A DNA stretch of 64,000 bases from Streptococcus porci DSM 23759 (GTDB lineage Bacteria; Bacillota; Bacilli; Lactobacillales; Streptococcaceae). Below the pieces are notes generated by a model. The model saw only the letters and a list, made by a program, of their open reading frames with translations, was not told the DNA's origin and did not search any database. The first letter of the stretch is position 1. Every line of letters starts with the position of its first letter. Both the position numbers and the translations under genes were made by a program. Location of the stretch: NCBI RefSeq assembly GCF_000423765.1, contig NZ_AUIP01000006.1, forward strand, positions 1 through 64,000, written 5' to 3'. Below, in pieces: positions 1 through 7,720 of the stretch.

Positions 1-300
1 AGAATGCGCCACCTCACTGATTTCATCATAAGCCATGCGGTCAAAGCCCCGCTTGATGCTCTCTTGCCTACGAATTTCATCCTTGACCCGATTGGAAAAC
101 TTGGTTTTAAAATACACACAAAGACGCTTGATATCATAAACCAATTCAGGCTCTCGCTCCAAAAGATGATATAAGGCAATCATCCCCTCCTGATGCCAAT
201 CATCTGCCTCCCACATCTTTATAAAATAAGACTGACGCAACTTCAAAACAATCGGCCTCACCTTACCATAAATCGACGCAAATTCAATCGTAGTTTTCAT
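1..300 (-). CDS. comX: ComX/SigX competence sigma factor, N-terminal 100 residues (cut by window edge)
   Basis: Read on the minus strand from the ATG at 298-300; the frame is open to base 1, so the C-terminal part lies outside the window. The start KTTIEFASIYGKVRPIVLKL, the block KMWEADDWHQEGMIALYHLL (about residues 28-47) and VKDEIRRQESIKRGFDRM match streptococcal ComX/SigX as I remember it. ComX is the alternative sigma factor that directs RNA polymerase to late competence (cin-box) promoters for DNA uptake and recombination genes; the full protein is about 150-160 residues. An AAGGAG ribosome site lies at 308-313. A ComR-type palindrome and a -10 hexamer stand upstream, which supports the identification independently. 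It is transcribed away from the insertion sequences. Confidence 0.9.
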   Translation of the reverse strand, partial: MKTTIEFASIYGKVRPIVLKLRQSYFIKMWEADDWHQEGMIALYHLLEREPELVYDIKRLCVYFKTKFSNRVKDEIRRQESIKRGFDRMAYDEISEVAHS

Positions 301-330
301 GACTAAACTCCTTAACTAAGTGATAACCCC

Positions 331-377
331 AGTATATCTCCCAAAAAGAAAAAAGAACATGACATTTGTGTCATGTT
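331..377 (-). promoter_or_regulatory. comX promoter with perfect ComR box
   Basis: Reading toward comX: a perfect inverted repeat AACATGACA-N4-TGTCATGTT occupies 356-377 (arms 356-364 and 369-377), followed by a T-rich tract (337-355 on the minus strand) and a -10 hexamer TATACT (331-336). The palindrome with GACA/TGTC core, the T-tract and the roughly 19-base gap to the -10 are the known layout of promoters activated by ComR bound to its XIP/SHP peptide in streptococci of the pyogenic, suis, mutans, salivarius and bovis groups. No -35 hexamer is evident, as expected for an activator-dependent promoter. ComR and ComS themselves are not in the window. Confidence 0.9.
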
Positions 378-439
378 AGGGAATCTATAAAAACAAAAAG
401 AAGAGTTTGGGACAATAGTGCTACGATTCTATCAAACAA

Positions 440-466
440 AGCAACGGTTTTTTCCGTTGCTTTTTG
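440..466 (+). terminator. Rho-independent terminator upstream of the IS1182-type transposase
   Basis: An 8-bp stem AGCAACGG/CCGTTGCT (440-447 and 454-461) with a T6 loop is followed by a T run. It lies just before the decayed transposase and may belong to the left end of that insertion sequence, where it would block outside transcription. Confidence 0.65.
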
Positions 467-528
467 CATGGTTGCAATAGCCTTGGTAATATAGAATTGC
501 GTAATAAACCATTTAGAAAGGCTATCTC

Positions 529-2051
529 ATGCACATTCACTATAACACAAATCAGACCACTTTACCACTAGAACTTGCTTGTATTTTGCCTAAAGACCAT
601 ATCGTCTTTACTATCGAAAAAGTGGTAAATGCTTTGGAGGATAGTTACTTTCAGTCTTTCTACCATGACTTCGGTCGTCCGTCCTATCACCCCAAACTGC
701 TACTGTCTGCTCTTCTCTTTGCCTATTCTCAAGGTATCTTCTCTGGTCGTAAGATTGAAAAGATGATGGTGGAAAACCTGGCTATGCAGTACTTGACAGG
801 ACAGTTGGTCATTAGCTATCGCACCATCAATCGTTTCCGTGTGGCTAGTGGCATGGAGGAGTTAATCAGACAACTCTTTATTGACCTCAGTCTCCAATTA
901 AAACTAGAAGAGCTAGTAACGTTAGATTGCCTGTTTATTGATGGCACTAAGATATAAGCCAATACCAACCAAATATAGCTTCGTCTGGAAGAGAGCAACA
1001 GACAAATTTTCCGCCAAGCTCCAAGAACAACTGCAGGTCTATTTTCAGGAAGAAATCATCCCCCTTATTCATCAGGCCATTGAGCAGGATGATGAAGAAC
1101 CTATCTCCTCAGAACAATTGGCAGAGCTGAATCGAGATATTGAGGATACGCCAGTCAAAGGCACAGACGACCGTAGGACCAAGCGCCGCAAACTCAGGAA
1201 AGTCCTGCGAAAAGTCAAGGATGATTTTTCTGTGTGGGCTGAGAAATACGAGACTTACCAAGAGACCTTCCAAGGTCGCAATAGTTTTTCTAAGACGGAC
1301 ACCGATGCGACTTTTATGAGAATGAAAGAGGAAGAAACAGTCTGGAGAGAGACTGTTTCTTCACGAGCCTTGAAATAAAAGAGCGAGTATGAGGAATGGT
1401 CAGCTCAAGCCTGGTTATAACCTCCAAATCGCCACGGAAAATCAGTTCGTGCTACACTATGATATCTATCCCAACCCAACGGATACCAGAACTTTATTAC
1501 CTTTTTTAGAAACCTATCCACATGAGTTAAAAATGGTTGTCGCCGACGCAGGTTATGGGAGTGAAGAAAACCTCCTAACATTGGACCAGAGGAAGATTCC
1601 TCACCTCATTAAATACGGCTTGTTTGACAAGTAGCAGAAGAAAAAACATAAGCAATCTGCCAGAAACCTAGCAAACTGGACTTACGATACCAATACGGAC
1701 ACCTATATCCATCCCGATGGTTGGGCCTATCTCTTTTCCCACATTCAACCCCGCAAAACTGAGACAGGTTTCGAGCAGGAAATCAAGGTTTATAAAGCAG
1801 AGTAAGCTGATTTAGCTCCTCAAAAGGGACTTTATATCAACGAGCAGTATCAGGAGTTAAAACGAAAAGAAAGCCAAGCGCTTTTATCTGAAGAAGGCAG
1901 TCGCATCTTTGCCAAACGCAAGGTAGATGTGGAACCTGTCTTTGGTCAGATAAAGGCTTGTTTGGGTTACAAGAGATGTAACCTGAGAGGAAAATGGCAG
2001 GTCACCATTGACATCGGCTTGGTTCTTAAGGCCAATAATCTAAGGAAATAA
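529..2051 (+). pseudogene. IS1182-family transposase, decayed
   Basis: Pieces of one transposase are spread over different frames. The N-terminal part (529-957) contains the DUF772-type segment with GRPSYHPKLLLSALLFAYSQ and TINRFR. The middle piece (about 970-1330) begins KYSFVWKRATDKF, and a later piece from 1389 reads [20 protein letters not shown] and [12 protein letters not shown], parts of the DDE catalytic core. The C-terminal part to the TAA at 2049-2051 reads VDVEPVFGQIK and KANNLRK. Lesions seen: TAA at 955-957 where the family has Glu after DGTKI; a one-base frameshift near 970; a break with an inverted-repeat insert at about 1331-1388; TAG at 1632-1634; TAA near 1803-1805. The family protein is about 450-550 residues, so this copy cannot be active. 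Confidence 0.88.
1331..1362. repeat. Perfect 13-bp inverted repeat inside the IS1182-type pseudogene
   Basis: GAAGAAACAGTCT (1331-1343), a 6-base loop, then AGACTGTTTCTTC (1350-1362). It lies where the transposase frame is interrupted between ...MRMKEE and MRNGQL... and looks like part of an insert of about 50 bases that is foreign to the transposase reading frame. I do not recognise the element. Confidence 0.6.
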
Positions 2052-2053
2052 AG

Positions 2054-2569
2054 TTAATTGAAATAGGGATAGAACAAAAGAACCTCAAGAAAAGCATCGC
2101 AATTTGGCAATACTTTTCTGAGGTGTTTTTTGATATGAGCCCATGTTTTCTCAATAGGATTATACTCAGGTGAGTATGGAGGAAGTGGTAAAGGTTTATG
2201 CCCATACTCTTCACATAAGTGCTCTAGCCTACTCATTCTATGGAATCTTGCGTTATCCATAATAATAACTGATGGTGTGCTTAATGTTGGCAGCAGAAAT
2301 TTCTGAAACCAGGCTTCAAAAAAGTCGCTCGTCATGGTTACTTTGTAGGTCATTGGGGCTATAATCTCACCGTTTATAAGACCTGCAACCAAAGAAATCC
2401 TCTGATACCTTCTTCCAAATACTTTACCTTTTATCAATTGTCCTCGTAATGAGCGACCATATTCTCGATAAAAATAAGTATCGAATCCTGTTTCATCAAT
2501 ATAAACAGGTGTTAAGTGCTTTAAACGATTAAAATGTTTAAGAAATAAAGCTACTTTTTCTGGATCTTA
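2054..2569 (-). pseudogene. IS630 transposase orfB (DDE part), broken by a nonsense codon
   Basis: The frame encodes the RNase-H-like catalytic part: VYIDETGFDTYF with the first Asp, VIIMDNARFHR with the second Asp, and PPYSPEYNPIEKTWAHIKKH with the catalytic Glu. It ends at a TAA inside the left terminal repeat. At 2567-2569 (minus strand) a TAA follows HTYYE where I remember Gln in the IS630-Spn1 family, so translation entering by frameshift from orfA would stop at once. The first internal ATG, at 2437, would give only 127 residues and lose the first catalytic Asp. The element is therefore probably not self-mobile. Confidence 0.75.
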
Positions 2570-2570
2570 T

Positions 2571-2900
2571 TCATAGTAGGTATGGTTCTTTTTTTCGAGT
2601 GTATCCCATAGCTTTGAGAGCATAGTGAATCGCCGTTGGATGACAGTCAAATTCAGACGCTATTTCAGTCAAATAAGCATCCGGATGGTCATTAAGATAG
2701 TTTTTGAGTCTATCTCTATCAACTTTTCTTGGTTTTGTTCCTTTTGCTTGATGGTTTAGGTTCCCTGTTTTCTCTTTTAGTTTTAACCAGCCATAAATGG
2801 TATTTCGTGAGATTTGGAAAACATCTGATGCTTCTGTGATACTACCTGTTCGCTTACAATAGGCGAGAACTTTTTTACGAAAATCTAATGAATATGCCAT
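2571..2900 (-). CDS. IS630 transposase orfA (helix-turn-helix part)
   Basis: This 109-residue protein starts MAYSLDFRKKVLAYCKRTGS and holds a Trp-type helix-turn-helix (ITEASDVFQISRNTIYGWLK, about residues 21-40) and a second DNA-binding helix set (YLTEIASEFDCHPTAIHYAL). In IS630-Spn1-like elements this frame is the DNA-binding half of the transposase and is normally joined to the DDE half by frameshifting at its 3' end. Here the frame itself is intact, ending at TGA 2571-2573, but its partner orfB has an in-frame stop right after the overlap. It could still bind the terminal repeats without catalysing transposition. Confidence 0.82.
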   Translation of the reverse strand: MAYSLDFRKKVLAYCKRTGSITEASDVFQISRNTIYGWLKLKEKTGNLNHQAKGTKPRKVDRDRLKNYLNDHPDAYLTEIASEFDCHPTAIHYALKAMGYTRKKEPYLL

Positions 2901-2935
2901 AAAAACATTATATCACATTATGTACTATTTGTGTT

Positions 2936-3430
2936 TCATTTTACTATATTTTTTGAAATGACTTCAAGAGCCTGTTCAAGACTCAAAGTTTCATCAAATA
3001 AGGTTTCATTGAAACGTTTGAGATAATCTTTCTCTAGCCACCAGCGCTTCATATCAGAAACCGAGAAATCCTTAACCTTATCACGGGTTTGGTGGCGTTT
3101 GACAGTTTCCTCAAAAGGTAAATCGTAATAATAGGCGTAGGCGTTGTCACCGTATAGCTCTGCTATTTTATCCCAGACAGGAGCGTACCAGTCACGATGA
3201 AGAATACCCTCGACGATGACAAGGTCATGATTTTTGTAGGCATGGTCAAGGAGTGTCAGGTAGAGCGGGACTGTAGGAGTGTCGTAGCCATCTTTAGCAT
3301 TGAGGAGAAATCTGCGAAGAGTGTCTTGTGGCAGTAATAGGGTATTGGAGCCGAGTTTTTGCTGAAGTCTTAGGGCAAGAGTGGACTTACCAGAGCCAGA
3401 GTTACCCCGAATGATTATGCAGTTTTTCAT
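2936..3430 (-). CDS. P-loop nucleotide kinase-like protein; C-terminus supplied by the adjacent IS630
   Basis: This 164-residue protein has a clear Walker A (GNSGSGKST, residues 9-17) after a first beta strand MKNCIIIR and the mixed helix/strand pattern of small kinases (VIVEGIL at about 71-77; LPFEETVKRHQTR for the lid). Such proteins are annotated as AAA-type or zeta-toxin-like kinases; the substrate is unknown. Its ATG overlaps the M42 peptidase stop by one base (TAATG), so the two are translationally coupled. The last codons VK and the stop TGA lie in the terminal repeat of the IS630 element. The insertion therefore replaced the native C-terminus, though the catalytic part looks complete. 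Confidence 0.72.
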   Translation of the reverse strand: MKNCIIIRGNSGSGKSTLALRLQQKLGSNTLLLPQDTLRRFLLNAKDGYDTPTVPLYLTLLDHAYKNHDLVIVEGILHRDWYAPVWDKIAELYGDNAYAYYYDLPFEETVKRHQTRDKVKDFSVSDMKRWWLEKDYLKRFNETLFDETLSLEQALEVISKNIVK

Positions 3431-4464
3431 TATATGAGTGGGCTTTTCAAATAGGCATCAACCAGTCGTTCTGTGGCTTCTACGCTGTCGGTGTGTGTGC
3501 GTTCGTAGGAATGGCTTGACTCGATGCCAGCACCTAGTAGGGCATGTTTGACCTCGGCACCAGCACGCAGTGCTGCTGAGGCGTCTGAGCCGTAATAAGG
3601 GTAGATATCTAGCTTGTAAGGGATTTTGTTGATTTCTGCTAGGGAGACTAAGTGCTGGCGTAGCTCGTAGTGATATGGGCCAGAACCATCTTTGACACAA
3701 ATAGAGACGGTGTATTCGTCTGTAGCCTGGTCGTCTCCCATGGCTCCCATGTCAACGGCTAGGTATTCAACGGCTTTCTCAGATAGGCTCGAGTTGGCAC
3801 CGTGACCGACTTCTTCAAAGGCCGAGAAGTAGAAGTGGGTGGTGTGTGGCAATTGGGTATTGTTTTCCTTGTAGGTTTTTAGAAGTTTTAGGAGAATGGC
3901 TGCGCTGACCTTATCGTCTAGGTGGCGAGACTTGATAAAGCCTGATTCGGTCACAAGAACGCGAGGGTCAAAGGAGATAAAATCTCCGACTTCGATGCCA
4001 AGAGCACGTGTCTCATCAGCTGTTTGTACTTTTTCATCTAAACGAATCTCCATGTTGGTTTGGTTACGCTCTGCGGTGCCGGCATCACGGTAAACGTGGA
4101 CAGATGTCTGATGCATGAGGATGGTTCCTGAGATAGCCCTGCCATTTTTTGTGACATGAATGGTACAATTTTCTCCTTCAATGGCATTATAAACAAAGCC
4201 ACCAACCAGATCCATCTTAATGCGACCGTCGGGTTTAATGGCACGAACCATGGCGCCAAGTGTATCCAAGTGAGCTGTCACGATACGGTGACGCTCGTCA
4301 TCTGAACCTTTGACTGTTACGAGCAATCCACCCTTATTGGTACGGGTTGCTTGATAACCAAAGGACTCGACTTCCTTTTGTACGTAATCCATGATGGTGG
4401 TTGTGAAGCCAGTTGGTGAGGGGATGTTGCAGAGAGTAGTGATGTAGTTGATGGTTGTTTGCAT
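3430..4464 (-). CDS. M42-family metallopeptidase (glutamyl aminopeptidase/FrvX type)
   Basis: The 344-residue protein fits the M42 family (about 340-360 residues), cytosolic dinuclear metal aminopeptidases that form large tetrahedral assemblies and trim peptides. Visible metal-site motifs are AHLDTLGAM with H65 and D67, SRHLDDK with the bridging Asp, and AFEEVGHGAN with the catalytic and metal-binding Glu pair; the C-terminal SSHSYERTH brings the last His ligand. It lies 15 bases downstream of nrdI and overlaps the kinase gene by one base, so the three form an operon. PepA of lactococci is the nearest named relative I can recall; substrate preference cannot be read from sequence. Confidence 0.88.
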   Translation of the reverse strand: MQTTINYITTLCNIPSPTGFTTTIMDYVQKEVESFGYQATRTNKGGLLVTVKGSDDERHRIVTAHLDTLGAMVRAIKPDGRIKMDLVGGFVYNAIEGENCTIHVTKNGRAISGTILMHQTSVHVYRDAGTAERNQTNMEIRLDEKVQTADETRALGIEVGDFISFDPRVLVTESGFIKSRHLDDKVSAAILLKLLKTYKENNTQLPHTTHFYFSAFEEVGHGANSSLSEKAVEYLAVDMGAMGDDQATDEYTVSICVKDGSGPYHYELRQHLVSLAEINKIPYKLDIYPYYGSDASAALRAGAEVKHALLGAGIESSHSYERTHTDSVEATERLVDAYLKSPLI

Positions 4465-4479
4465 GGTCTTTTCCTTTAT

Positions 4480-4947
4480 TTAGATTTGTATGTTAAATTC
4501 TTTTTGTCGTTTTAAAATCACTTTGGCTAAGCGTTCGATATCTGCTTGCGTGCCTCGGAGCTCAAAATCTCCCAGAAGGGGAAAATCAAAACGCTTGCTA
4601 TATTGTTTGGCGGTGAGAATATATTGGTTATTGAAATTTTTATTTCCAGAACCGATGATGCCCATGCAACGTTTGTAGTTGTCATGACTAGCGATAAAGT
4701 CACCGAGGGGATTTGTTAATATCTCAACGTCACCGTGGTCAATACCGTTGCCACCTTCTAGGTAGGTTGGAAGTAGGGCGACAAAAGGATCAGACACTTC
4801 AAAAGTTTCGTGGTTTAGTTCTTTGATATTAATCTGATGAGATTTTATACTGTGATTTAAAGCGAGATAGTCGCTCAGCCTTTTGACAAAAGACTGGGTA
4901 TTGCCGCTAAGGCTAATGTAAACGAGGGTTAAATCTGTCTTTTCCAT
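4480..4947 (-). CDS. nrdI: NrdI flavodoxin-like protein for class Ib ribonucleotide reductase
   Basis: This 155-residue protein begins with a flavodoxin P-loop for FMN phosphate ([16 protein letters not shown], residues 9-24), followed by PTYLEGG and [20 protein letters not shown], which are characteristic of NrdI. NrdI supplies the oxidant that builds the dimanganese-tyrosyl radical cofactor in NrdF of the class Ib ribonucleotide reductase. The nrdE and nrdF genes are not nearby, so this is a stand-alone nrdI as is common in streptococci. It is the first gene of the minus-strand group leading into the M42 peptidase and the kinase. Confidence 0.88.
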   Translation of the reverse strand: MEKTDLTLVYISLSGNTQSFVKRLSDYLALNHSIKSHQINIKELNHETFEVSDPFVALLPTYLEGGNGIDHGDVEILTNPLGDFIASHDNYKRCMGIIGSGNKNFNNQYILTAKQYSKRFDFPLLGDFELRGTQADIERLAKVILKRQKEFNIQI

Positions 4948-4984
4948 GATGATATTATAGCAAAATCCTGATGAAAAGTAAGGG

Positions 4985-5008
4985 AAAAACGAACCGCTGG
5001 GCAGTTCG
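4985..5008 (-). terminator. Terminator of the wall-anchored nucleotidase gene
   Basis: On the minus strand the stem CGAACTG/CGGTTCG (one G-T pair, 5-base loop) is followed by TTTTT, 14 bases after the TAA of the gene. Confidence 0.75.
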
Positions 5009-5021
5009 CTTTTCGAATGGT

Positions 5022-7436
5022 TTAGTTTTCTTTTCGGCGGAGAAGGCTTGTAAGGCCTGCTAGGATGCTAAATCCAAAGAGAGTGAGAACTGCTGAGTGG
5101 TCCTCGCCGGTTTTTGGCAGGGCGTCTGTTTGGATCGGGTCTTTAGCTGGGGCTTTCTTTTGTTGGGCCTGGTAATTAGTAGCGACAAGCTGGTGAATGT
5201 CCTTGCGATCTTTATCTGAGAGACCAGAGTTTCGTTTAGTATCGGTTGGAGGGACAGGTTTTTTGATTGATTGGTCTTCAACTGGCTTCATATAGGTGAA
5301 TTTAAATTCTGCAAAGCCTTCAATGTTGGATGCACCAAGATATGAGATGTCTTTTGCATCGCCAACTAAATCCTTAGCTTTTTCAGCGCTCAAGAAACGG
5401 AGGTCAAGTCCAGCGATACTGTCTGTGAAGTACCAGTTACTATCAGCAGATGGGTTGATGGTTTTTTCAGAGATGATGTAGTTGATGATGGCTTGACGAT
5501 TTTCGAGGTTGAATAGGTAATTGACACTTGCATTTTTTACGCCTGGGAAAGTGCCACTAGCTCGATAGTTATTGGTGACAACCATAAACTCTTGATCGTC
5601 TGTTACAGGGTTGCCATTATATTTGAGGTTGCGAACACGGCTTGCGTCTGCATTGACGAGGTTACCATTTCGGTCGTATTTGTTTGGTTGTGTGATGTCA
5701 TATTCGTAGGTAACACCGTCAATAACATCAAAGTTATAGGTGCGGTAGTCAGTATTAACTAGATTTTGTGGCTCTTTATTGTTAGGGTCAATGGTATTAA
5801 ATTGTCCAGCTGACATCTCAAGCCATTCTTTTAAGTCACTACCTGTGATTTTAAGGATAGCCGTGACATTGTCATAAAGGTAGAGGTCGGCAACATTTTT
5901 GATAGCGATTGGGCCGGCTGGAATGTCTGTGTAGGCTGTTGGGTCATTTCGTGTACCCGCCTTAAATGGAGCTGCAGCAGAGAGGAGTGGAAGTTTAGCA
6001 TAAGGCGTGCCAGCTAGTTCTTGCTTTCCGTACCAAAGCTGCGCCTTATTGACGATTTGAACAGATGGATCATCTTTGACAAGGGCAAAATAGCTGGTGA
6101 TTGGAGCGGTTGTTGTACCAACCTGTTGGCGAACGTATTGGATAGTTCCGTCGTGAGCTTCTTTAGCAATGACAATAACGGTTTGGTCGGCTTTTGTTGA
6201 TTTGGTGTCAATTTTACGGATAGAGGCTAGGCTCTTGTCTTTGTTGACTGTCCATTTGCCATCTGTGTAAGTAAGGTTAAGGTCAATAATACCTAGGTGA
6301 TCACCGTATTTACCAGCCATGGTTACTGGTGTTCCGTTAATTAATCCACGAACTCCGTCAACACCAGTATATTTTTCATAAAAGCCAGTACCGTTTCCTG
6401 ATGGGAATTCAGCGTGAGAGTGGCCAGTTACAACTGCATCAACCCCTGGTAGGCTAGCGATTTGGTAGCCGACATTCTCTTCACCTTTGTCATATTTGTC
6501 ATCGCCAATACCAGAGTGAGAGAGAACGAGAATGAGATCTGCTCCAGCTTCTCGCATTGCGGGAATGATAGCTTCAACAGCTTCAACGGCATCTTGGACG
6601 ACTACTTTTCCTTCAAGGTTAGCCTTATCCCAGTTCATGATTTGAGGTGGGACGATACCTGTAATACCAATTTTGAGGGTGACAACTTTACCTGCGGTGT
6701 CTGTAACGTTTTTTGGTGTAACAACGTAAGGTTTAAAGACAAATTCGTTTGTTTTGGCGTCGCGGACATTAGCATTGATGACAGGAATGTCAGCCGTCTT
6801 GAGGACTGTTTTTAGATAGTCTAAACCGTAGTTAAATTCATGGTTGCCAAGAGTGCTGGCATCAAAACCTAGGGCTTCTAGAGCTGCATACATAGGGTGT
6901 TGTTCACCTGGCTCTACTTTATCAACAATAGCTTTGTAAGTTCCAAGTGGTGTCCCTTGAATGAGATCACCGTTGTCTACGGTGACAATATTTGGGTTTT
7001 CGGTCTTGGCCTCTTCCAAGAGAATGGCTGTTTTCGCTAGGCCAATGTTTTGAGACTCCTTATCTTGGTAGTAATCGTAGTTGACTAAGTTTGTGTGCAA
7101 GTCTGTTGTTGAAGCGATACGGATGTCAACTGTCTGTCCCTCTACAGGTGCGGTGACAGCCGTATCAGCTACTGGAGTGCTAGTAGGTGTGTTGACCTCT
7201 GGTGAGTCCACGGTCTCTGCAACAGCTGTTTCTGCAGGTACTACCTCTTCGGAAGAAGGAACTTCGCTTGTTACTGTGTCAGAAGTAGTTGCTGTGCTTT
7301 GCGATTCAAGTGCAGGTGCAGTGACTGGTTGGTTTTCTGTCGTTGACTCATCTGCCTGGACAAGACTGGCACTAGCTAGACTTGCTGCGATAAGAGAGAG
7401 TGCGAGAGCACTCTTAGAAAGATAATGTTTAGACAT
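5022..7436 (-). CDS. cpdB: LPXTG-anchored 2',3'-cyclic-nucleotide 2'-phosphodiesterase/3'-nucleotidase (CpdB/SntA/CdnP-like)
   Basis: The 804-residue surface enzyme has, in order: a signal peptide (residues 1-28, [15 protein letters not shown]), a low-complexity Thr/Val/Glu stretch (about 30-100), a calcineurin-like metallophosphatase domain with [32 protein letters not shown] and GHSHAEFP metal ligands, a 5'-nucleotidase C-terminal domain (about 430-690), and a sorting signal LPKTG (773-777) with a hydrophobic segment and RRKEN tail for sortase A. Streptococcal relatives (CdnP in S. agalactiae, SntA in S. suis) hydrolyse extracellular cyclic nucleotides and blunt host sensing. It is monocistronic with its own terminator. 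The choice between CpdB-type and 5'-nucleotidase activity is by overall resemblance. Confidence 0.88.
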   Translation of the reverse strand: MSKHYLSKSALALSLIAASLASASLVQADESTTENQPVTAPALESQSTATTSDTVTSEVPSSEEVVPAETAVAETVDSPEVNTPTSTPVADTAVTAPVEGQTVDIRIASTTDLHTNLVNYDYYQDKESQNIGLAKTAILLEEAKTENPNIVTVDNGDLIQGTPLGTYKAIVDKVEPGEQHPMYAALEALGFDASTLGNHEFNYGLDYLKTVLKTADIPVINANVRDAKTNEFVFKPYVVTPKNVTDTAGKVVTLKIGITGIVPPQIMNWDKANLEGKVVVQDAVEAVEAIIPAMREAGADLILVLSHSGIGDDKYDKGEENVGYQIASLPGVDAVVTGHSHAEFPSGNGTGFYEKYTGVDGVRGLINGTPVTMAGKYGDHLGIIDLNLTYTDGKWTVNKDKSLASIRKIDTKSTKADQTVIVIAKEAHDGTIQYVRQQVGTTTAPITSYFALVKDDPSVQIVNKAQLWYGKQELAGTPYAKLPLLSAAAPFKAGTRNDPTAYTDIPAGPIAIKNVADLYLYDNVTAILKITGSDLKEWLEMSAGQFNTIDPNNKEPQNLVNTDYRTYNFDVIDGVTYEYDITQPNKYDRNGNLVNADASRVRNLKYNGNPVTDDQEFMVVTNNYRASGTFPGVKNASVNYLFNLENRQAIINYIISEKTINPSADSNWYFTDSIAGLDLRFLSAEKAKDLVGDAKDISYLGASNIEGFAEFKFTYMKPVEDQSIKKPVPPTDTKRNSGLSDKDRKDIHQLVATNYQAQQKKAPAKDPIQTDALPKTGEDHSAVLTLFGFSILAGLTSLLRRKEN

Positions 7437-7663
7437 TAAAAAACTCCTTTTTTTAATTTGTCAAAAATATTGAAGAATTTTTGCGTGCACTCACATTATA
7501 CAACTGGAAAATGCTTTTTTCAATGGAGTTTTAAAAATAAACGAACCTTTTTAAGAGCGAACATCCTATTCGTTCACGGGAACGTCTGATCAGCAAAAGG
7601 TTGTTGGCTATGCTTTTTTCCAAAAAAGTGTTAAAATAAACAAAATACAAGTAAATAGGAAAA

Positions 7664-7684
7664 GACAGCCTGATGGGCTGTTTC
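7664..7684 (+). terminator. Small leader hairpin before relA
   Basis: GACAGCC (7664-7670) pairs with GGCTGTT (7676-7682, one G-T pair) and is followed by a short T-rich stretch. It may be a weak terminator or attenuator in the relA leader, or only chance. Confidence 0.35.
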
Positions 7685-7720
7685 AGATTTATTTAGAAGT
7701 GAGATTGAAAGGGAGCAATC

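Larger units (their letters stand above)
2051..2946 (-). mobile_element. IS630-family element (IS630-Spn1 type), about 0.9 kb
   Basis: Two transposase frames (orfA, orfB) are bounded by imperfect terminal inverted repeats. The left end from 2052 begins AGTTAATTGAAAT, and the right end, read inward from 2945, begins AGTAAAATGAAAC. The organisation (short helix-turn-helix orfA followed by a DDE orfB in another frame) and the protein sequence match the IS630-Spn1 group known in pneumococci and other streptococci. IS630 elements insert at TA; a TA lies at 2049-2050 and another at 2947-2948, but I could not settle the exact boundary. The element sits directly against the stop codon of the IS1182-type pseudogene and against the 3' end of the kinase gene. 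Confidence 0.8.

Noticed and set aside
6462..7425. Plus-strand open frames of 114-117 residues antisense to the wall-anchored nucleotidase
   Set aside because: Composition mirrors the Thr/Ser/Val-rich repeats of the real gene, and there are no start signals.
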